Below are positions 60,787-64,000 of a DNA stretch of 64,000 nt, piece after piece. How positions within the stretch are numbered: the stretch's first letter is position 1; each line of letters begins with the position of its first letter. The notes beneath the pieces were generated by a model. It had not been told where the DNA came from, did no database searches, and was given only the letters and a program-made list of their open reading frames with translations. The stretch lies in NCBI GenBank assembly GCA_947561395.2, contig OX387193.1:3596001-3660000 (forward strand), given 5' to 3'. The DNA comes from Buxus sempervirens. Taxonomy: Eukaryota; Streptophyta; Magnoliopsida; Buxales; Buxaceae. The position numbers were made by a program, and so were the translations under genes.

Positions 60787-61074
60787 TCTTATTTATTTTT
60801 ATTTAATAAATAAAATAATATTTACCCCTCTATTGTTGTAGTCATATTTATCATGGGATGAAATCATCTATCCTACAACATCCTTGAGATACTGCCGTGT
60901 AGCATCCCACGAATATTGCAAGGTTTGCCACGAAATCCATACGATAGATAATTTTAACCCATTTATCATTAGTATGAGCTTCTGTATTAAAGATTAAAAT
61001 TGATGAAAGTAAGCTTGTATCCCACGTGCTTGGCTCCTAACTCCTAAGTAAACTTATTTTCCAATTTAATTATG
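60787..61074. other. AT-rich intergenic stretch
   Basis: About 290 bp between the hAT MITE and the possible element starting near 61075. I see no gene, promoter or repeat boundary here. Confidence 0.4.
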
Positions 61075-64000
61075 GGAAAATTTCAAATGTGACCGTCTTT
61101 TGAAAAGTAAATACAAAAACAGACGTTGAAAAGTCTTTCCTACCGAAACATGCAACTTTTCAAAACTATTTACCAAGTGGTCCGAAAACACTATAGCATA
61201 TTTCGAAGACCCCATTTTGCCCTTCCTTCTTCATTCGACTGAAACACCCATCGGTTCATCTTCTCATTTTTGCAAAGCGATTAGGTGCGAAACCATGAGC
61301 GATACAACGAACCCAGAGCGACGGCGAGGCTTGTTCCCGGCGTTGGGCGACAACCGCTGTCATCACTGGCGCTTCCGATTGAGGGGGGTTGACCGACATT
61401 GTCATCTCTTTCGTCTCTCGTTTGTAGGAGGTCACCGGCGCTTGAGATCTGGTGGAAGCGGTTATAGTGTGCCATTTTCTTCTGTCTGTCGGAAAATAAA
61501 ACGGCAGTAGAGAGCCTTCACGAAGCACTTCAGCCAGAAATTTCCCTTGTTAGAGGTTGTGAGCAAATCTCCTCAAGGTAAGAACCGATTGTCCCTAATC
61601 TGTTTGCTTTTTAGAATGAAAATTTTTTGGTCTACATTTCTGTTAGGTTTCCATCCATGAGGTGGTACATTTCGTTTAGTTATGGATAATCTAACCTTAG
61701 TCTCTGAATCGATGCATTTCAAATGCTTGAAGAAATTCTCGAATGAATCGGAACGTGAACACCATGTAATTTTGGATATGGTGTTCGTAATGCCCATTTT
61801 TTAATAAAAAAGTTCATTTGAATGGTTGATTCGACACACCCATTTTATCTGTATTATTTTCTTTGTGATTGCAAGGATGCTATTAATGGTATGGGAAGAT
61901 ATGTAACATCCTGGATTTGCAGTATCTTACTTATTAATGTGGTTTTCCTAATTTCTCATATTTTGTTATTTGTTGTGGTTCATCTTGATTGTTTTATTTG
62001 AGTTGTCTAATTTTTGTGGCATTTTATGTGCTGTTTTACTGTGCTTTATTTCTTGCCATGATAACTGTTGTGAATTAGCTTGGCTTTCTGTGCAAGATTG
62101 AGTTTTAATTTATTTTAGGCATATTATATTGGATTATTCAATGGTGTGATTGTATGCATTAATTATTTGGCTTGGTGTTTTATTTTGATTTGTTTTGTAT
62201 TATGCATGGTCCGGCTTGTTTTGAGTGGATCTGCTTGGTTATGTTAGGTTGAGGCTGTTTAGATGCTCTTAGTTTGCTCTATGATTAGTCTCTATTATCG
62301 TTTACCTGTGCATCAGGGCATTCATTTGGAAGCATAAAACTCATGGTCCGGCTTGTTTTGAGTGGATCTGCTTGGTTATGTTAGGTTGAGGCTGCTTAGA
62401 TGCTCTTGGTTTGCTCTGTGATTAGTCTCTATTATCGATTACCTGTGCGCCAAGGCATTCATGAGCGTTGGAAGCATAAAACTTCTTCCCCTATATTCCT
62501 TTGCTCTTGTATGCCTTGTTTCTCTTGTACTTTTGGTGGTGGTGAGCTTTTTGGGCTGATTGAGAGATTGGGAGCTCGCTTCGATTATTTGTGTTTTTGG
62601 TGTTTTTCTCCTTGATGTAAGCTTCAACATTTTCTTGGATTTATATGTAAATATGGTTAAACAGTGAAGTGTGTTCCGTTTCACTTGATTTTTGGGGAAC
62701 AGTTTTAGGTTCTTCTACAACTGACTTCTAGTGTCTTTGGAAGAAATTCCTCAATCCTCTCCTTTGTTTTCTTATACATTCAAGAACCACTTATTTGGAA
62801 TTTTCTACGAATCACATACAAGTTCTATCTTAATTTACTTTATTTATACTACTATTGAAACAACGTAGATAAATTAAACAAGAAGGAAAATGCTTACAAT
62901 AATAGATAAGTTAGATTTAACATAAAGCAAGATTGATGTATCCTTACTTTATTCTTACAAGACGCCGACGAGGTACGAAGCAACGGGTGTCGTTAAAACT
63001 GTGCCTTGTGCAATGTTGAGAACATCTATGGTCCTCGCAAGTTCCCTTATATAGGTTGGTCTTTGAGTATAAAGGATGTTTCTTTTGTGAAATATGCTTG
63101 CACAAACATGGGACCCATATCTTTTGTCATATCTAAGATAAAATTCATATTATTCTATATTTTTATTAACGTATTTTCCTCTCTTTACTATTCAGTTCAT
63201 ATGTTTGATTTTGACCAAGTTGATTAAGGTGCTCATGGTATAGGTTTGTGTGGGTAGATAATTGATAGCCTAAGTTGTTATTTCGAGTAGTTTATATTAA
63301 TCATGCATTTGCTCACCTTGTTAACATGTTATATGGAGTGCAATATGCCACAACCACCCCGGAGAATTCGTTGTTTTGCTACTTTCATATAGATGGAGAA
63401 ATAGTTATAGAGCAAGAAAAGTATGTATCATACCTGGAGGGGGGGGGGGAAGTCGTTTAGATGGATTCAATATAAGTGGTAATACATAGTACGATCAATT
63501 TGTAAGTGATGCCTGTAATTTATTTGAAATATCTCCAGTGGGTTTGATTATGAAGTACTCCCTTATGTACAATAAGAGTGCATTACTTCCACTTACTGGT
63601 ACATTCTTCGATTGTCAGGAGGTGGCTGGTCGGCTAGAGCACATGCAGAAAGAGTTACAAATAATGAGTGATGCATATCGGAGATCCATCACTGTTATAA
63701 GAGACGCATATGGAGGTTGCAATACTAGAGCTGATAAAGGTATAGGTGACTGAGATGTTATTACGTGGTTGGAATTTTTTTTTGGATTGATTATATGCGC
63801 TTGCTAGTGACCAAGATGAATTCATTTGAATTGCAGGTACGTAAAGAGTTGCGATGGAATATATCGGATGTGGAGCAGAGCTTTATGATTGCGACTTTCA
63901 GCTACATGTTTCCATGTATTCATTTATGTAATTAATGGAGCATATGTATTTGGGATTTTTGTATGGTAATTACCCCAAATGTGGTGGATTGTCAATTTTT
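61075..64000. other. Unassigned terminal region, possibly the inside of a large transposon
   Basis: Near 61075 the sequence GGGAAAATTTCAAATGTGACC begins a stretch that resembles a MULE-style terminus, but the matching end is not in the window. A plus-strand open frame at 61217-61510 is rich in Arg/Gly/His and matches no family I know. A segment at 63619-63739 is open, flanked by TTGTCAG and AAAG|GTATAG, and could be an exon (EVAGRLEHMQKELQIMSDAY). I cannot connect it to a gene. Most of the rest is T-rich and intron-like. A tandem duplication is listed separately. Confidence 0.3.
62205..62480. repeat. Tandem duplication, unit 137 bp
   Basis: Two consecutive units start CATGGTCCGGCTTGTTTTGA at 62205 and 62342. 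Both contain TTGGTTATGTTAGGTTGAGG and GATTAGTCTCTATTATCG, ending near GGAAGCATAAAACT. The copies differ at only a few positions. Confidence 0.85.

Noticed and set aside
1..64000. tRNA, rRNA, CRISPR arrays, bacterial operons or viral integrations
   Set aside because: No tRNA cloverleaf, rRNA segment, spaced-repeat array, prokaryotic gene layout or viral protein was seen on either strand.

Overview
This window is nuclear DNA from a flowering plant. It is AT-rich and has spliced protein-coding genes with GT-AG introns, some of them several kb long. It also carries typical angiosperm transposons: Helitrons, hAT elements, MULE-like foldbacks, an L1-type LINE relic and tRNA-derived SINEs. The proteins match land-plant families. 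I cannot name the species; the long TE-filled introns would fit a woody or early-diverging eudicot, which is inference only.

Seven genes are supported, six with complete coding models whose splice phases all close. In order they are: (1) a ubiquitin-conjugating enzyme E2 of the UBC8/UBC10 group, minus strand, only its first coding exon in view at 3656-3725; (2) an intronless NDR1/HIN1-like (LEA_2) membrane protein, minus, 7650-8375; (3) a small TH1-domain 'myosin heavy chain-related' protein, plus, 11996-18124, four exons, one GC-AG intron; (4) an LRR receptor-like pseudokinase, minus, 18704-24621, two exons; (5) a G-box binding bZIP factor like GBF3/GBF2, minus, 27967-35228, eleven coding exons; (6) a small UBA-domain protein, plus, 43067-47178, five exons; (7) a hydroxyproline O-galactosyltransferase (HPGT1-like, GT31), minus, 48351-59218, twelve coding exons, the last coding only seven residues.

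Five of the seven (E2, TH1, LRR-RLK, UBA, HPGT) follow, as I recall it, the order of Arabidopsis At5g53300-At5g53340. The block therefore looks like ancient conserved microsynteny, with the NHL and GBF genes as additional members. There is no sign that the genes form a pathway.

The rest is transposon landscape. There are four short non-autonomous Helitrons of one family (189-203 bp). Two hAT MITEs have perfect 8-bp target duplications. A decayed 3.4-kb hAT element carries transposase remains and sits against a shorter relative, between the GBF and UBA genes. At least six regions belong to a foldback family ending in GGGAAATTGGTTTTTAGTGAT-like sequence, and one of them nearly fills intron 3 of the TH1 gene. 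A 401-bp MULE-type foldback and an L1-type LINE relic sit in introns, and there are two SINEs and several local tandem duplications. The last 3 kb (about 61.07-64.0 kb) shows no gene I can recognise.
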